Assembly: GCF_024580735.1 (NCBI RefSeq)
Contig: NZ_JANIJX010000015.1
Location: 1 to 64,000 of the forward strand
Length of the DNA: 64,000 nucleotides
Source of the DNA: Brevibacterium moorei
GTDB lineage: Bacteria > Actinomycetota > Actinomycetes > Actinomycetales > Brevibacteriaceae
Direction of reading: 5' to 3'
The position numbers were made by a program, and so were the translations under genes. How positions within the stretch are numbered: the first letter of the stretch is position 1; the number at the start of each line of letters is the position of its first letter. Of the stretch, positions 42,013-51,452 are shown in pieces. The notes below the pieces were generated by a model. That model was not told the origin of the DNA. It worked only from the letters and a program-made list of their open reading frames with translations, and ran no database searches.

Positions 42013-42945
42013 ATGAACCGCCGCAAAGTGACCGACCGGGTCATGACGACACTCATCGTGGCCTCCTTCGTCATCGCCTGCATCCCGCTGCTGGCCCTGC
42101 TGTGGATGGCCGTCAGCCGTGGACTGCCCGTGCTGCTGGAGAACTCCACGGTGCTCACCCGGACCATGGACGGGATGAAGGGGGTATTCGACCGCGAATT
42201 CGTCGCCGGCGACGGACCCCTGATGGGCGGGTTCTACCATGCGATCGTCGGCACCGTCCTCATCACGTTGGTCGCGGCCATCATCTCGATCCCGATCGGC
42301 GTGCTCGCAGCCATCTACCTGGTCGAGTACGCGGGGAAGAACCGGCTGGGCCGGGCGATCACCTTCTTCGTCGACGTGATGACCGGCATTCCGTCGATCG
42401 TCGCCGGCCTGTTCGCCTTCGCCCTGTTCTCGACGGTCATCGGCATCGTGGCGCCCTCCCAGCTGACCAATGCCAAATCCGGGCTGGCCGCGGCCGTCGC
42501 CCTGTCCGTGCTGATGATCCCTCTGGTCGTGCGCTCGACGGAGGAGATCCTGCGCCTGGTCCCCCACGACCTGCGCGAGGCCACATACGCCCTGGGCGTG
42601 CCGAAGTGGAAGACGATCATGAAGATCGTCCTGCCCACCGCGATCAGCGGCATCCTGTCGGGGATCACGATCGCGATCTCCCGGGTGATCGGCGAAACCG
42701 CGCCCATCATGGTCACCGCCGGGTTCGCCGCCGGAATGAACTGGAACGTGTTCTCCGGCTGGATGACCACCCTGCCGACCTTCATCTACGATGCGCAGAT
42801 GCGCCCCACCGCGCCCGGGTCCGACGCCATCGCCAGCTATGATCGCGCCTGGGCAGCGGCCCTGGTGCTCATCGTGCTGGTCATGGTGCTCAACCTGGCC
42901 GCCCGAATCATCGCCCACCGGCTGGCCCCCAAGGCCTCCCGCTAG
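42013..42945 (+). CDS. pstA: Phosphate ABC transporter permease PstA
   Basis: The 310-residue permease has six helices. [18 protein letters not shown], the EAA loop [28 protein letters not shown] and [15 protein letters not shown] are diagnostic. The ATG follows the pstC stop by one base, with AAGGAGG upstream. A periplasmic insert near residues 40-70 is normal. Confidence 0.95.
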   Translation: MNRRKVTDRVMTTLIVASFVIACIPLLALLWMAVSRGLPVLLENSTVLTRTMDGMKGVFDREFVAGDGPLMGGFYHAIVGTVLITLVAAIISIPIGVLAAIYLVEYAGKNRLGRAITFFVDVMTGIPSIVAGLFAFALFSTVIGIVAPSQLTNAKSGLAAAVALSVLMIPLVVRSTEEILRLVPHDLREATYALGVPKWKTIMKIVLPTAISGILSGITIAISRVIGETAPIMVTAGFAAGMNWNVFSGWMTTLPTFIYDAQMRPTAPGSDAIASYDRAWAAALVLIVLVMVLNLAARIIAHRLAPKASR

Positions 42946-42965
42946 GCACACGAAAGGCACAACGC

Positions 42966-43745
42966 ATGTCCAAACAGATCGACATCGACGACTTGAACAT
43001 CTTCTACGGCGATTTCCGTGCCGTCGAGGGCGTGTCGATGAGCATCCGCCCGCGCACCGTCACGGCCTTCATCGGCCCTTCGGGCTGTGGCAAGTCCACT
43101 GTGCTGCGCACGCTGAACCGGATGCACGAGGTGATCCCCGGAGCCCGAGTCGAGGGCCGCGTCAGGATGGACGGCCAGGACATCTACGCCGGCGGGGTCG
43201 ACCCCGTCGACGTGCGCCGCGAGGTGGGGATGGTGTTCCAGCGCGCCAACCCCTTCCCCACCATGTCCATCAAGGAGAACGTGCTGGCCGGGGTGCGACT
43301 GAACAACTCGAAGATCAGCCGGGCCGACGCCGACGAGCTGGCCGAATCGGCCCTGCGCGGGGCGAATCTGTGGGGTGAGGTCAAGGACCGCCTCGACCTG
43401 CCGGGCTCCGGCCTGTCCGGTGGCCAGCAGCAGCGTCTGTGCATTGCCAGGGCGATCGCGGTGCGCCCCTCGGTGCTGCTGATGGACGAGCCGTGTTCGG
43501 CCCTGGACCCGATCTCCACCCTGGCGATCGAGGACCTGATCAACGAGCTCAAAGAGGACTTCACCGTCGTCATCGTCACGCACAATATGCAGCAGGCGGC
43601 GCGGGTGTCGCAGAAGACCGCGTTCTTCAACATCGCTGGCACCGGCAAGCCCGGCCACCTCATCGAGTTCAACGACACCGAGACGATCTTCTCCAACCCG
43701 GAGCGGGAGGAGACGCAGAACTACATCTCCGGCCGGTTCGGCTGA
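42966..43745 (+). CDS. pstB: Phosphate ABC transporter ATPase PstB
   Basis: The 259-residue ATPase has Walker [10 protein letters not shown] (about residues 39-47), the Q loop [20 protein letters not shown], signature [15 protein letters not shown], Walker [14 protein letters not shown] and the switch His in [13 protein letters not shown]. It drives PstSCA and takes part in PhoU-dependent signalling. It ends the pst operon; no phoU follows because phoU is at 12 kb. Confidence 0.97.
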   Translation: MSKQIDIDDLNIFYGDFRAVEGVSMSIRPRTVTAFIGPSGCGKSTVLRTLNRMHEVIPGARVEGRVRMDGQDIYAGGVDPVDVRREVGMVFQRANPFPTMSIKENVLAGVRLNNSKISRADADELAESALRGANLWGEVKDRLDLPGSGLSGGQQQRLCIARAIAVRPSVLLMDEPCSALDPISTLAIEDLINELKEDFTVVIVTHNMQQAARVSQKTAFFNIAGTGKPGHLIEFNDTETIFSNPEREETQNYISGRFG

Positions 43746-43770
43746 GCCCCGCTCCCGCTCTCCGCAGGAC

Positions 43771-44778
43771 TCAGACCAGGCCGGACAGCGGCCAGGCCAG
43801 CAGGCAGCCCAGCCCGGCCGCGACCACCAGGGTCAACAGCCAGGTGCTCCCCACCTTCAGGGCCAGCTCCAGGTGGACGCGGTTGGGCCGGGCCCCGATC
43901 TGGGTGCCCAGATTGGCCCCGACCACCGACCAGGCGGTGGAGAACGGGGCCCGGAAGACGAAGGTCGACACGTAGAGCACGGCGGAGGCGACCAGCCCGG
44001 CCACCGCACCGCGCACCGGTTCCAGCGAAACCATCCGCATACTCACCGTGCGCGCCACCCGCCAGCCGCCGGTGGCGGTGCCCAGGCCCAGTGCACAGGC
44101 CACGGCCAGCAGCAGCCACAGCGGCCGCTGGGCTCCGAGCCCGGCACCGCCGGGCAGGGCGTGGACCGCGCCCCAGGCGAAGAACAGCACCGCGCCGATC
44201 TTCTGCGCATCCTGCACCCCGTGGACCAGGGACAGCAGGGCCACCCCAACGCTCGAGGCCATGCGGAACACGCGCAGCAGGGGTTTGGCCGGCCGTGCCC
44301 GGACCACCTGCAGTACCACCCGGGTGACAAGCAGGGAACACAGCCAGGCGATGACGGGCGCCAGCAGCAGGGGCAGCCCGACCGCCAGAAGGGATGCGCG
44401 GTCGGGCCCGGTGAATCCGAAGATCACGGCCGCGCCGGCCAGCCCGCCGAACAGGCAATGGGTGGAACTCACCGGCACCGCCATCAGGTACGTTGCGACG
44501 TTGATCAGCAGCGCCGCCGACAGGCCCGCCAGCATCGTCAGCAGGATCGTGCGCGGGTCCTCGCTGAAGTGCAGCAGGGCGTCGGTCACGGCATCGGCGA
44601 TCCCCTGGCCCAACAGGGCGCCCACCACGGTGAAACCGGTGGCCAGGGTGACTGCGGGGCCGGGTCGCAGAGCACGGGTGGCCACGGCGTTGCCGACCAC
44701 CACTCCCATATCGTGGAAACCGTTGGCGAAGGCGAAGACCAGGCCCAGAACGAGGACCCCGGTGAGAAGTTCGATCAC
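43771..44778 (-). CDS. PiT-family inorganic phosphate transporter
   Basis: The 335-residue low-affinity, ion-coupled phosphate permease has two inverted halves. The first holds FAFANGFHDMGVVVGNAVATRALRP and PVSSTHCLFGG. The second holds SLVHGVQDAQKIGAVL and FSTAWSVVGANLGT. The GANxxxN-type signature is weaker than in PitA. It is 10 nt downstream of its DUF47 partner, and its stop is 25 bp from that of pstB, so low- and high-affinity systems converge. Confidence 0.92.
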   Translation of the reverse strand: MIELLTGVLVLGLVFAFANGFHDMGVVVGNAVATRALRPGPAVTLATGFTVVGALLGQGIADAVTDALLHFSEDPRTILLTMLAGLSAALLINVATYLMAVPVSSTHCLFGGLAGAAVIFGFTGPDRASLLAVGLPLLLAPVIAWLCSLLVTRVVLQVVRARPAKPLLRVFRMASSVGVALLSLVHGVQDAQKIGAVLFFAWGAVHALPGGAGLGAQRPLWLLLAVACALGLGTATGGWRVARTVSMRMVSLEPVRGAVAGLVASAVLYVSTFVFRAPFSTAWSVVGANLGTQIGARPNRVHLELALKVGSTWLLTLVVAAGLGCLLAWPLSGLV

Positions 44779-44788
44779 GGGTCGGCGC

Positions 44789-45409
44789 CTAGGATTCGCG
44801 GATGGCGATCTCGGCGACCACCCGGGCGATCGCCTTGCAGCCGCTGGACGCCTGGATGAACGCGTTCGACAGCGACATCGCGGCCGCCAGATAGGTCAGG
44901 CCCAGGCGTGCCGCCGGCACCGCGTCTGACACCTGCTGTTGCAGGGCGATCGCACGGTTGTGCAGGCTGTTCATCCGGTCGACGTAGTCCCATTGATCGA
45001 CCTTCGCACCCAGCCGCTGGGCCATCCTGATGGTCTGGTCGGCCTGTTGGGAGAGCAACGAGAGCATCTCCAGCACTCCCACGGGCAGATCGTCGAACGC
45101 CGAGGACGTCATGGCGAAACCGACCGCGTCCAGGCGGTGGTTGACGTCGCGGATCGTATCGGAGAGGGCGTAGAGTTCCCTCCGGTCCAATGGCGGCAGA
45201 TAGTTCTCCCGCAGCAGGCGCAACATGGCACCGGCGGACTCATCGGCCCGGTCGCTGATCGAGTGCATCCGTTTGACCGCCTGCCGGCGTTCGGCTGCGG
45301 GGATCCCGGAGAGTTCGGCCAACACCAGGTTCGCATCGCGCAGATGTTCGGTCTGGGTGACCAGGAGGGAGAAGAACGCCGAATCGTGGGCAGAGCGACG
45401 AAGTGGCAC
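44789..45409 (-). CDS. DUF47 (PhoU-like) regulator of the PiT transporter
   Basis: The 206-residue all-helical protein is related to PhoU (DUF47/TIGR00153). It shows FFSLLVTQTEHLRDANLVL at the start, MHSISDRADESAGAMLR with the metal-binding acids, and REELYALSDTIRDVNHRLD-like sequence in the middle. DUF47 proteins accompany and modulate PiT transporters. GTG 45409 has AGAGGAA upstream. The start and the PiT gene lie in one operon. A TATCAT hexamer lies about 17 nt before the start. Confidence 0.9.
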   Translation of the reverse strand: MPLRRSAHDSAFFSLLVTQTEHLRDANLVLAELSGIPAAERRQAVKRMHSISDRADESAGAMLRLLRENYLPPLDRRELYALSDTIRDVNHRLDAVGFAMTSSAFDDLPVGVLEMLSLLSQQADQTIRMAQRLGAKVDQWDYVDRMNSLHNRAIALQQQVSDAVPAARLGLTYLAAAMSLSNAFIQASSGCKAIARVVAEIAIRES

Positions 45410-45529
45410 GGTTCCTCTTTCCGTGATGATAGGGATGCCGGACTGAGAGCGCCTCTCGGCGGTAGGCCGCTCGAAGCGGCGATTTTTGGAGCCCGGGGCT
45501 TCAGCAGCCCGACATCCGCGTCCAGCGTA

Positions 45530-46177
45530 TCAGTTCAGGCTTCCGGCCCGGTAATCCCGGGCGGCGCAGGCCAGGTCCTCGGCCAGCCGGACGAAATTGC
45601 CGAGGCCGGGATCCGGTGTATCCGCCGTCGTGCCGGGGTCCGCTGCGCGCCCGGTCGCGGCCACGGACACGAAGGCCGAGGCACGGGCCAGCGCATCGGC
45701 GAAGTCGCCCAGGAAGGCCCCGGTGAGGATTTCGTCGGCGGTCCGCGCGACCTCGGCGGGTCCCGGTGGTTCCTGCACTCCGGCGACGACCTGGGCCGCG
45801 GTCAACCGCCTGGCACCGGGGTCGGCGGTATGCCCCAGACCGTTCGTATACCACTGTGCGGCTTGTCTCCCGTGGCCCTGGATCCAGGCGCGCAGTGCGT
45901 ACAGACGGAACAGCGCGCCGGGCAGGCTGACCGGCGGACACGAGGCCCACATCCGGGTGACGGTGTCCATTCCGAATTCCTCGGCCAGGGTGACGAAACG
46001 GCGGGCGGATGCGGCATTGCGCGGCAGGTCCGGGCCCGTCACCAGGAGGGATGCGAGCTCATGGGCGAGTTCCGCGCGGGCCGCGGGGTCCAGACCGGTG
46101 TCCGGCCCGTCCAAGTCGGCACGTTTGACGGGCCGGTGATAGGCCCGGCCCTGGTTCCGGTTCGGGGTTTCACTCAC
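45530..46177 (-). CDS. Hypothetical soluble protein
   Basis: From GTG 46177 the protein has 215 residues, begins SETPNRNQGRAYHRPVKRAD, and is mainly Ala/Leu-rich helices (FRLYALRAWIQGHGRQAAQWY, VRTADEIL-like segment). No catalytic motif or membrane segment is visible and I do not recognise the family. GTG 46177 is chosen because TACGAT ends 6 nt before it, a leaderless arrangement; GTG 46183 and ATG 46201/46204 are alternatives. It diverges from the EcsC-like gene over 88 bp. Confidence 0.65.
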   Translation of the reverse strand: MSETPNRNQGRAYHRPVKRADLDGPDTGLDPAARAELAHELASLLVTGPDLPRNAASARRFVTLAEEFGMDTVTRMWASCPPVSLPGALFRLYALRAWIQGHGRQAAQWYTNGLGHTADPGARRLTAAQVVAGVQEPPGPAEVARTADEILTGAFLGDFADALARASAFVSVAATGRAADPGTTADTPDPGLGNFVRLAEDLACAARDYRAGSLN

Positions 46178-46265
46178 CCGCACATCGTACCCGGCTCCCA
46201 TCATCCTTTCGGCCGGCGATGACAGGATGGGGCTCTGCACCATCCGCCGGCGAAAGGAATCTCAC

Positions 46266-47282
46266 GTGGCGAATTCGATGAAGGCCCTCCCCCGGGCGGC
46301 GCGCCTGCCATTGGCATCGCGCATCCTGGGCAAGGCGGTATCGGTCCAGCGGCCGGTCGTCCTGGCCTATCTGCGCGCAGTCCGCAGGGCCCACCCGGAT
46401 GTCGGACCGGACCGGATCGCCCGGATCGTGACAAATCATTACCTGTGGGCGACCACGGGCAGCGGTGCAGCTGTGGGTGCGGGCGCTGTGGTCCCGGGCA
46501 TCGGCACTGCCGTCGGCCTGGGCCTGGCGACCGCGGAGACCGGCGCCTTCCTCGAGCTCACGGCGCTCTACGCGCAGTCCCTGGCGGAGCTCTCCGGGGT
46601 CGAGGTCGCCGACGAGCAGCGGGCCAATGCGCTGGTGCTGGGTGTGGTGTTGGGCTCCTCGGGGCAGAAGGTGATCCGGCAGTTCGCCCAGCGCGCCGCG
46701 GGCGCCAGAGGTGCGTCCAGGGCCAGGGGCGCCGGCGCTTCCGGTGCGGGTGCGCGCCCGAGCGCCGCACAGAACGCCCTGGACATGATGGAGCGCGATC
46801 AGAACGACAGCTGGATGTCGTTGGTCGCCGGAACCCTGCCGCAGACCGCGGTCAATGCACTGGCGAAGAAGCTCAAGCAGATGCTGGTGAAGAAGTACGC
46901 TGCCGGCACCGTCGGTTCGGTGCTGGGCACCGCTCTGCCCTTCGGCGTCGGCGCCCTGGTCGGCGGGTCCGTCAACCACTCGATGGCCCGCCGGGTCGCT
47001 TCGAACGCACGGATCACCTTCGGCACCTTCCCGGAGGACTTCACCCCCGGGACCGACCCGCGCAGATCATCGCAGAAGGCGGATGCGGACCTGTTGGGCG
47101 GGTTGCGCCGGGCCCTGGGCGCCGGCCGGGCCAAGCGCGGGGCCGAAGCCCCTGCTCCCGATGCGCACACCCCGGAGATCGCCGAGGTCGTCGTCGCGGA
47201 CGAACCCGACGACGGCCGGCCGCGCACGCACCGGAGCCCGGGCGGCAGGCGCGGGCGCCGGCGGCCGGATATCCGGCTGTAA
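46266..47282 (+). CDS. EcsC-like membrane-associated protein
   Basis: The 338-residue protein has Gly/Ala-rich amphipathic hairpins (AAVGAGAVVPGIGTAVGLGLATAE and GTVGSVLGTALPFGVGALVGG) resembling the EcsC family. A charged Arg/Ala/Gly/Ser loop separates them, and a long basic, probably disordered C-terminal tail follows residue 265. EcsC-type proteins are membrane-linked with no defined reaction. GTG 46266 has AAAGGA 8-9 nt upstream, which sets the start. Its neighbours give no hint of function. Confidence 0.6.
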   Translation: MANSMKALPRAARLPLASRILGKAVSVQRPVVLAYLRAVRRAHPDVGPDRIARIVTNHYLWATTGSGAAVGAGAVVPGIGTAVGLGLATAETGAFLELTALYAQSLAELSGVEVADEQRANALVLGVVLGSSGQKVIRQFAQRAAGARGASRARGAGASGAGARPSAAQNALDMMERDQNDSWMSLVAGTLPQTAVNALAKKLKQMLVKKYAAGTVGSVLGTALPFGVGALVGGSVNHSMARRVASNARITFGTFPEDFTPGTDPRRSSQKADADLLGGLRRALGAGRAKRGAEAPAPDAHTPEIAEVVVADEPDDGRPRTHRSPGGRRGRRRPDIRL

Positions 47283-47303
47283 GCCGGTGCTGCCCGGGCG
47301 GTC

Positions 47304-48098
47304 TCAGGCCTGGTATGCGCTGACGTCGCCGACCAACTTGGTGTGATCGGCGGGGACGGGTTCGACGGCGGCCGCGGCGACCTCGGCGGCGAATTCCGAC
47401 ACGGTGTACAGACGGCCGGCCTGCTTGCGGCTGGCCTCGATCGCACCCGGATTGGACCGTTCCAGCAGGGTTGCCGTGATCGTGCCCTCGATCATGTCCC
47501 CGGAGACCACGGTGAACCCGATGCCCTTGGCGTCCAGTTCGCCGATCAGGCCACGCAGTGCCTGCTCGCCGGCGTTCTTCGACCGCGCCACCGGGGCGTA
47601 GTCGGCCATCTGCGGGGCGGTTTCGACGAAGTGGGCCTGGTGGCTGGTCACGAAGACCACGCGGGCGCCGCTGGACAGCAGCGGCAGCGCGGTGCGCAGC
47701 GCATTGACCTGGGCATCGCGGTTGAGTTTCAGGGCATAGTCCTCTGCCATCCCCGACTCCATCCCGCCCGAGGCGTTCAGGACCAGGATGTCGAGCTTGC
47801 CGAAGTGTTCGCGGATCTGCTCGAACATCGCGGTGACGGATTCCGGATCCGTCAGGTCGGCGCCGATGGTGGGCGCCTGGACCCCGTATGCCTCCTGCAG
47901 CTTGGTCGCCAGGCGCTGCGCGCGCGGGGCCTTGTTGCGGTAGTTGATGACGACATCGGCGCCGGCCGCGGCCAGGTAGCCCGCGGTGTCAGCGCCGATT
48001 CCGCGCGAGGATCCGGTCACCAGGGCGACCTTGCCGGTCAGGCTACCTGCCGGGATGGGGGTTTCAGGGGCGTTCTCTTCGCTTACAGTCTCAGACAC
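47304..48098 (-). CDS. Short-chain dehydrogenase/reductase
   Basis: The 264-residue classical SDR has the cofactor loop TGSSRGIGADTAGYL, LDILVLNASGG (NAG-type motif), a Ser in VVFVTSHQAH, and YAPVARSKNAGEQAL as the YxxxK region. The spacing (Y-x5-K in YAPVARSK) differs from the canonical YxxxK, so the catalytic assignment is unsure. A 12-residue acidic tail precedes the fold. The substrate is unknown. GTG 48098 lies 8 nt after TAGCCT. Confidence 0.85.
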   Translation of the reverse strand: MSETVSEENAPETPIPAGSLTGKVALVTGSSRGIGADTAGYLAAAGADVVINYRNKAPRAQRLATKLQEAYGVQAPTIGADLTDPESVTAMFEQIREHFGKLDILVLNASGGMESGMAEDYALKLNRDAQVNALRTALPLLSSGARVVFVTSHQAHFVETAPQMADYAPVARSKNAGEQALRGLIGELDAKGIGFTVVSGDMIEGTITATLLERSNPGAIEASRKQAGRLYTVSEFAAEVAAAAVEPVPADHTKLVGDVSAYQA

Positions 48099-48106
48099 AG
48101 CGAATC

Positions 48107-48112
48107 AGGCTA
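48107..48112 (-). promoter_or_regulatory. -10 hexamer TAGCCT of the SDR gene (probable leaderless)
   Basis: Minus-strand TAGCCT, 8 nt, GTG 48098; no Shine-Dalgarno. Confidence 0.35.
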
Positions 48113-48183
48113 TCAGACGGGGTGGGGCGTCGGTCAGGCGGCCTGTTGTGCCTGCCGCCCATGCTCTGACTCGCTCCCCCGGC

Positions 48184-48834
48184 TCACTTCGTCACGGAGC
48201 CGACTGTCAGCCATTCGACGTCGGAGCCGCAGGCCCTCATATCCGTTTGCCGGAGGAACACGGACTTCTTCGAATCCGGCGGGTAGATCCTCCACCCGGC
48301 CGCGGATTCGACCTTGCAGCGTCCGGCCAGCGGGCCGCCATCGTCGCCGATGTTGACCGCCTTGAGCGTGGCATGTGCGGAATCGCCCGGCGCCAGGGTG
48401 ACCCGGCCGGGGTCCGGCGCGCCATGTGCTGCCGCCTTTCCGAGTTGTTCGCCCTTATCGCCGGCGACGGCAGAAACGCCCGGATGACCGTTGAGGTGGC
48501 AGCTCGTCTCCCCTTGGTTCTTGAAGGTGATCGTGAAGTAGCGGGAGCCAGCTGCGGCGTCCTCCGGGGTCATCGTGACGTGCAGAGCCGCCGTCGTGCA
48601 GAGCCCGTCCGTCTTCGACGGGTCCTGCCCCGGTTCGGTCCCTGCTGTGGACGCCGGGGCCTGGGCGGAGCCGTCATCGGGGGCCGTCGGCGCTGCGGGG
48701 GCACCCGGTTGTGTGACCTGCTCGGTTGGGGCGGGGGCGCCGGTCGTTTGGGATGCACCCGAGCACGCGGCAAGGGGTACCGCGATTCCGATGGCCAGGG
48801 CGAGCGCCGCGCCGGGCCGGACTATGCGATACAT
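48184..48834 (-). CDS. DUF4232 lipoprotein
   Basis: The 216-residue exported lipoprotein has lipobox LAAC (Cys about residue 24) and a Pro/Ala/Thr-rich linker to about residue 75. A DUF4232 beta domain follows, with two Cys pairs (GLCTTAALHVTM and ETSCHLNGHPGV; GRCKVES and MRACGS) likely forming disulfides. DUF4232 domains are common on actinobacterial cell surfaces without known function. AGGAGG lies 7 nt before the ATG. It is divergent from gntP. Confidence 0.85.
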   Translation of the reverse strand: MYRIVRPGAALALAIGIAVPLAACSGASQTTGAPAPTEQVTQPGAPAAPTAPDDGSAQAPASTAGTEPGQDPSKTDGLCTTAALHVTMTPEDAAAGSRYFTITFKNQGETSCHLNGHPGVSAVAGDKGEQLGKAAAHGAPDPGRVTLAPGDSAHATLKAVNIGDDGGPLAGRCKVESAAGWRIYPPDSKKSVFLRQTDMRACGSDVEWLTVGSVTK

Positions 48835-49011
48835 GGGAAGGCCTCCTGTACATCGATGTGCTTCGCGTACCCTCCACGCTACTCCGGGAAGACGATTGTG
48901 GCGGCTCGCAGAGTGCTGCGGAACACAGACATCGATTATTCGGGCATGTTCTCATCCAAGCCGTCCACCGGGCGGCTCCACCACTGGACCTCACGGGAAG
49001 GCTTGGGAACA

Positions 49012-50556
49012 ATGATGTTTCAGGCACTACCTGCACTGCACTCCCCCGCGGTAACCCTCCTGGCCGAGGGCGATTCCGCCGCAACCGCAACCGCCGTCGG
49101 CTCCGAACCCCGGCTGTTGGCAGCGACCATCATCGGTTTCGCCGTCATCATCGCGCTCATCACCTGGCTCAAGGTCTCGCCGTTCCTGGCCCTGACCGTG
49201 GGGGCGCTGGGAGTGGGGATCGGTGCCGGCATGGCCCCGGCGGACGCTCTGACCAGTTTCACCAAGGGATTCGGCGACACCGCCGGCGGCGTGGGCGTGC
49301 TCATCGCCCTGGGTGCCATGTTCGGCAAGATGCTGGCCGACTCCGGCGGCGCCGACCGGATCGTCGATACGCTCGTCGACCGGTCCAGCCCGCGCTTCCT
49401 ACCGTGGACCATGGCAGTGGTCGGCTCGGTGATCGGCCTGCCCATGTTTTTCGAGATCGGCTTGGTGCTGCTCATCCCGATCATCATCCTGGTCACCCGG
49501 CGTTCGGGCCTGCCGCTGATGAAGATCGCGATCCCGACCCTGTCCGGACTGTCCACCATGCACGGCCTGGTGCCGCCGCACCCCGGACCCCTCATCGCCA
49601 TCGACGCCCTCAAGGCCAACCTGGGGTTGACCCTGGCGCTGGGCATTCTGGTGGCCATTCCGACTCTGATCATCGCCGGTCCCCTGTTCTCCGGATTCGC
49701 CGCGCGCTGGGCCCCTGTGCCCGTGCCGCCGCTGTTCGGCGTGCCGGACCAGTACCGTACGGGGCCGGGCAACGACCCGCAGGAACAGGAGCGCGTGTCA
49801 CGGAAGTTCAAGCACGGGGAGCAGGCCGGTGCCCAGACACCCGCAGGCGCCACCGCCGACGAGGACGCGCCTTTCACCCCCACTCGCAGACCCCCGTTCG
49901 GCAACGCCCTGGCCTCGATCCTGTTGCCGGTCGTGCTCATGCTGCTCAAGGCGATCGTCGAGGTCTTCGCGCCCGCTAGCTCCGGCTTCCTCTGGCACCT
50001 GATCGACTTCCTCGGCACACCCGCCGTGGCCCTGCTGATCACGGTGTTCGTCAGCATCTTCACCCTGGGCCTGCCATCTGGCATGGGGCGCGCACAGGTC
50101 GCCAAGACGCTCGAGTCCTCGGTTCCGCCCATCGCTGGGATCATCCTCATCGTGGGCGCCGGCGGTGCCTTCAAGCAGATCCTGGTGGACACCGGCATCG
50201 GTACGGTCATCACGGCCGGCGTGCTGGGCACTGGCGTGTCGATCGTCCTGTTGGGCTGGCTGGTGTCGGCCCTGGTGCGTGTGGCCACCGGTTCGGCGAC
50301 CGTGGCGACGGTGACCGCAGCCGGCCTCATGGCACCCGCGGCCGCAGAATTGCCCACCGCCGAGGTCTCGCTGCTGGTTTTGGCCGTGGGGGCCGGCTCC
50401 GTGTTCCTCTCGCACGTCAACGATGCGGGGTTCTGGCTGGTCAAGCAGTACCTGGGCACCAGCGTCACGCAGACCTTCAAGACCTGGACGGTGCTGGAGT
50501 CGCTCATCTCGGTGGTGGGCCTGCTGGGTGCGCTGCTCCTGGACGTCTTCATCTAG
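49012..50556 (+). CDS. gntP: GntP-family gluconate/organic-anion permease
   Basis: The 514-residue permease has 12-14 membrane segments. Conserved regions include FTKGFGDTAGGVGVLIALGAMFGKMLADSGGADRI, GLPMFFEIGLVLLIPI, MHGLVPPHPGPLIAI and FLSHVNDAGFWLVKQYL. GntP members carry gluconate or related sugar acids with protons. A charged cytoplasmic insert (about residues 235-285) is longer than usual. The start is ATG 49012 or the next codon. No gluconate kinase adjoins. The 177 bp before it show no clear operator. Confidence 0.92.
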   Translation: MMFQALPALHSPAVTLLAEGDSAATATAVGSEPRLLAATIIGFAVIIALITWLKVSPFLALTVGALGVGIGAGMAPADALTSFTKGFGDTAGGVGVLIALGAMFGKMLADSGGADRIVDTLVDRSSPRFLPWTMAVVGSVIGLPMFFEIGLVLLIPIIILVTRRSGLPLMKIAIPTLSGLSTMHGLVPPHPGPLIAIDALKANLGLTLALGILVAIPTLIIAGPLFSGFAARWAPVPVPPLFGVPDQYRTGPGNDPQEQERVSRKFKHGEQAGAQTPAGATADEDAPFTPTRRPPFGNALASILLPVVLMLLKAIVEVFAPASSGFLWHLIDFLGTPAVALLITVFVSIFTLGLPSGMGRAQVAKTLESSVPPIAGIILIVGAGGAFKQILVDTGIGTVITAGVLGTGVSIVLLGWLVSALVRVATGSATVATVTAAGLMAPAAAELPTAEVSLLVLAVGAGSVFLSHVNDAGFWLVKQYLGTSVTQTFKTWTVLESLISVVGLLGALLLDVFI

Positions 50557-50579
50557 AGGGCGGCCCTCTGAATGCGACG

Positions 50580-50618
50580 AAGGCCCCTCACCCGGCGTTT
50601 TGCCTGGTGAGGGGCCTT
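50580..50618 (+). terminator. Hairpin terminator after gntP
   Basis: AAGGCCCCTCACCCGGC pairs with GCCTGGTGAGGGGCCTT with one mismatch around a short GTTT-type loop. It marks the last core-like feature; the accessory region starts right after it. Confidence 0.75.
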
Positions 50619-51099
50619 GTCTGCGGTGGACCTTGCTGGGTACTTGTCAAACCCCAGAAAGCCTGTTCTGACGCTGATCAGGCGCGCTCTCAAGGGAAAG
50701 AAGCTCTCTGGTGTTCGTCCGGAGCGTCAGCCCGTCCAGGACGAGCGGGGTGAGGTGGTCGCGAAACCGCTCGTGAGTCAAACCCGTTTGAACGCCCAGA
50801 GTCGCGCGGAACTACTCGCTGCCTACTCGGAAGGTGCACCGGTGCAGGAGCTGGCGAAGCGGTTCGGGGTGCATCGAGGCACGGTGCACGCGCTGGCACG
50901 ACGGGCGGGACTGCGGCCTCGAAACGGGCCTGAGCTTCCTAATTCGGTGCGTGAGGAGGCTGCTCGGCTGTATGCCAATGGTCTGACGTTGCTCGACGCG
51001 GGACGACAGCTTGGGATCAGCAACGACGCGGTACGAGCCGCTGTGGTCTCGTGCGGGGGCACGATCCGTCCGAAGGGTCGGCGTCCTCGCGTGGCATGA
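50617..51099 (+). CDS. HTH protein with two recombinase-like helix-turn-helix repeats
   Basis: The open frame of up to 160 residues has two similar HTH units: AAYSEGAPVQELAKRFGVHRGTVHALARRAGL and ARLYANGLTLLDAGRQLGISNDAVRAAV. They resemble the DNA-binding ends of serine recombinases and IS proteins. The nominal TTG start lies inside the gntP terminator, so the real start is later, perhaps GTG 50626 or GTG 50755. It sits next to a broken serine recombinase of opposite strand and could be a piece of the same element. Confidence 0.6.
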   Translation: MSAVDLAGYLSNPRKPVLTLIRRALKGKKLSGVRPERQPVQDERGEVVAKPLVSQTRLNAQSRAELLAAYSEGAPVQELAKRFGVHRGTVHALARRAGLRPRNGPELPNSVREEAARLYANGLTLLDAGRQLGISNDAVRAAVVSCGGTIRPKGRRPRVA

Positions 51100-51170
51100 C
51101 CTTCTTCGCAGACCTGAGCGCCCCCTGATTCCCGGAAATCAGAGGGCGCTCTCGTACCTAGCGGACCTGG

Positions 51171-51452
51171 TCAGTGCCGTCGCGTCGGGTGCTCTCCACG
51201 TTGACCTGGCTCCGCGGCGACGAGCATCAGGAGTCTCTGTTCGAGGCCGGACGGTCCCGGTGCGTGCTGGTCAGCAACCCGCACCGTGACCCCTGCTTCT
51301 TCGAGCTGATCGATGATGCGCATGTTCTCGCCTGGTCGGCGGCCGAGTCGTGCCAGATCAGAAACGATGACGGTGGAGATCTCTCCGTTCGCGCCGGCTT
51401 CGAGTAGCCGCTCCAACTCGTGTCCCGTGGAACCGATGTCGGTGAACGTGCA
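51171..51452 (-). pseudogene. Serine recombinase (resolvase) fragment
   Basis: The minus strand encodes TFTDIGSTGHELERLL, then STVIVSDLARLGRRPGENM and EEAGVTVRVADQH. That is the middle of a resolvase catalytic domain (the D-x-L-x-R-L-x-R helix region). The N-terminal part with the catalytic Ser is missing because the frame meets relaxase sequence near 51453. The C-terminal DNA-binding domain is also missing. It is a remnant of mobile DNA. Confidence 0.75.

Noticed and set aside
48835-49011. Regulatory site upstream of gntP
   Set aside because: No palindrome, direct repeat or convincing promoter could be picked out.
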